NCBI GenBank assembly: GCA_029258495.1 | Contig: JARHYV010000303.1 | Span: 1-6,198, forward strand | Direction of reading: 5' to 3' | From: Faecousia sp. | GTDB lineage: Bacteria > Bacillota > Clostridia > Oscillospirales > Oscillospiraceae | Length of the DNA stretch: 6,198 nucleotides | Part shown: piece by piece, positions 5,998 to 6,198 of the stretch | Layout of the letters: the number at the start of each line of letters is the position of its first letter | Position numbering within the stretch: position 1 is the first letter of the stretch | The notes under the pieces: model-generated | What the model was told of the DNA's origin: nothing | Database searches by the model: none | What the model saw: only the letters and a program-made list of their open reading frames with translations | Made by a program: the position numbers and the translations under genes

Positions 5998-6198
5998 CTG
6001 TATACCTGCCACAGGCAGGTATCATTATTTTTATTCGCTGCGCGGAGCACTGTATTTTGCTGTATACCTGCCACAGGCAGGTATGATCATTTTTATTCGC
6101 TGCGCGGAGCACTGTATTTTGCCGTATACCTGCCACAGGCAGGTATCATTATTTTTATTCGCTGCGCGGAGCACTGTATTTTGCTGTATACCTGCCAC
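5998..6198. repeat. Tandem array of a 62-bp hairpin-bearing unit, cut by the window edge
   Basis: A unit with a period of exactly 62 bp starts at 6000, 6062, 6124 and 6186, and matching sequence begins at 5998. Three copies are complete; the fourth stops after 13 bases. Each full unit contains a perfect hairpin (ATACCTGCC, loop ACA, GGCAGGTAT) at 6002-6022, 6064-6084 and 6126-6146, then a T-rich stretch, an imperfect 12-bp palindrome GCTGCGCGGAGC (first copy 6037-6048), and ACTGTATTTTGCT. Copies 1 and 3 differ at one base (the last of the unit, T or C); copy 2 has two substitutions just after the hairpin (6085 and 6088). There is no open reading frame of note; the period is not a multiple of three, so it is not a coding repeat. 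Because the whole unit is conserved, with no variable spacers, it is not a CRISPR array. An intergenic repeat family or minisatellite is the likeliest reading. Confidence 0.95.

Noticed and set aside
4631..6136. Long open frame on the minus strand opposite rpoD (about 501 codons)
   Set aside because: It runs antisense through the whole sigma factor gene, crosses the rpoD terminator and starts inside the 62-bp repeats; the translation shows no recognisable domain.
5998..6198. Possible CRISPR array from the regularly spaced hairpin repeats
   Set aside because: The sequence between the hairpins is conserved from copy to copy, so there are no unique spacers, and no cas genes lie in the window.

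Overview
The window looks like core chromosome of a Gram-positive anaerobe, most likely Bacillota, class Clostridia, possibly near the Oscillospirales/Ruminococcus group. The grounds are the adjacent lepA-hemW pair, a DUF3048 (YerB-type) lipoprotein, a primary sigma factor with a short acidic region-1 linker, strong purine-rich Shine-Dalgarno sites, and compact GC-rich genes separated by AT-rich promoters. The phylum call is fairly safe; the genus-level guess is weak.

Layout, left to right. Three genes lie on the minus strand: a DUF3048 lipoprotein (49-1119) with its own terminator at the left edge; hemW (1442-2635), a radical-SAM heme chaperone, closed by a strong terminator at 1398-1429; and lepA (2712-4520), elongation factor 4. 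lepA and hemW probably form one transcript from a good sigma-A promoter at 4607-4634. The DUF3048 gene follows in its own unit, with candidate promoters in the 322-bp gap. On the plus strand, rpoD/sigA (4802-5950) is transcribed divergently from lepA from a good -35/-10 pair at 4730-4758, preceded by an A/T tract resembling an UP element. It ends at a textbook intrinsic terminator (5956-5984). The remaining 200 bp is a tandem array of a 62-bp unit, each full copy carrying a perfect 9-bp-stem hairpin; the array runs off the right edge.

Functionally this is housekeeping: a transcription initiation factor, a ribosome-associated GTPase, a heme-insertion factor and a surface lipoprotein of unknown function. 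I found no defence system, mobile element, CRISPR array or RNA gene, and no convincing new multi-gene system. The items that most deserve a second look are the 62-bp hairpin repeat array after rpoD, the perfect 24-bp palindrome between lepA and hemW, and the A/T element upstream of the rpoD promoter.
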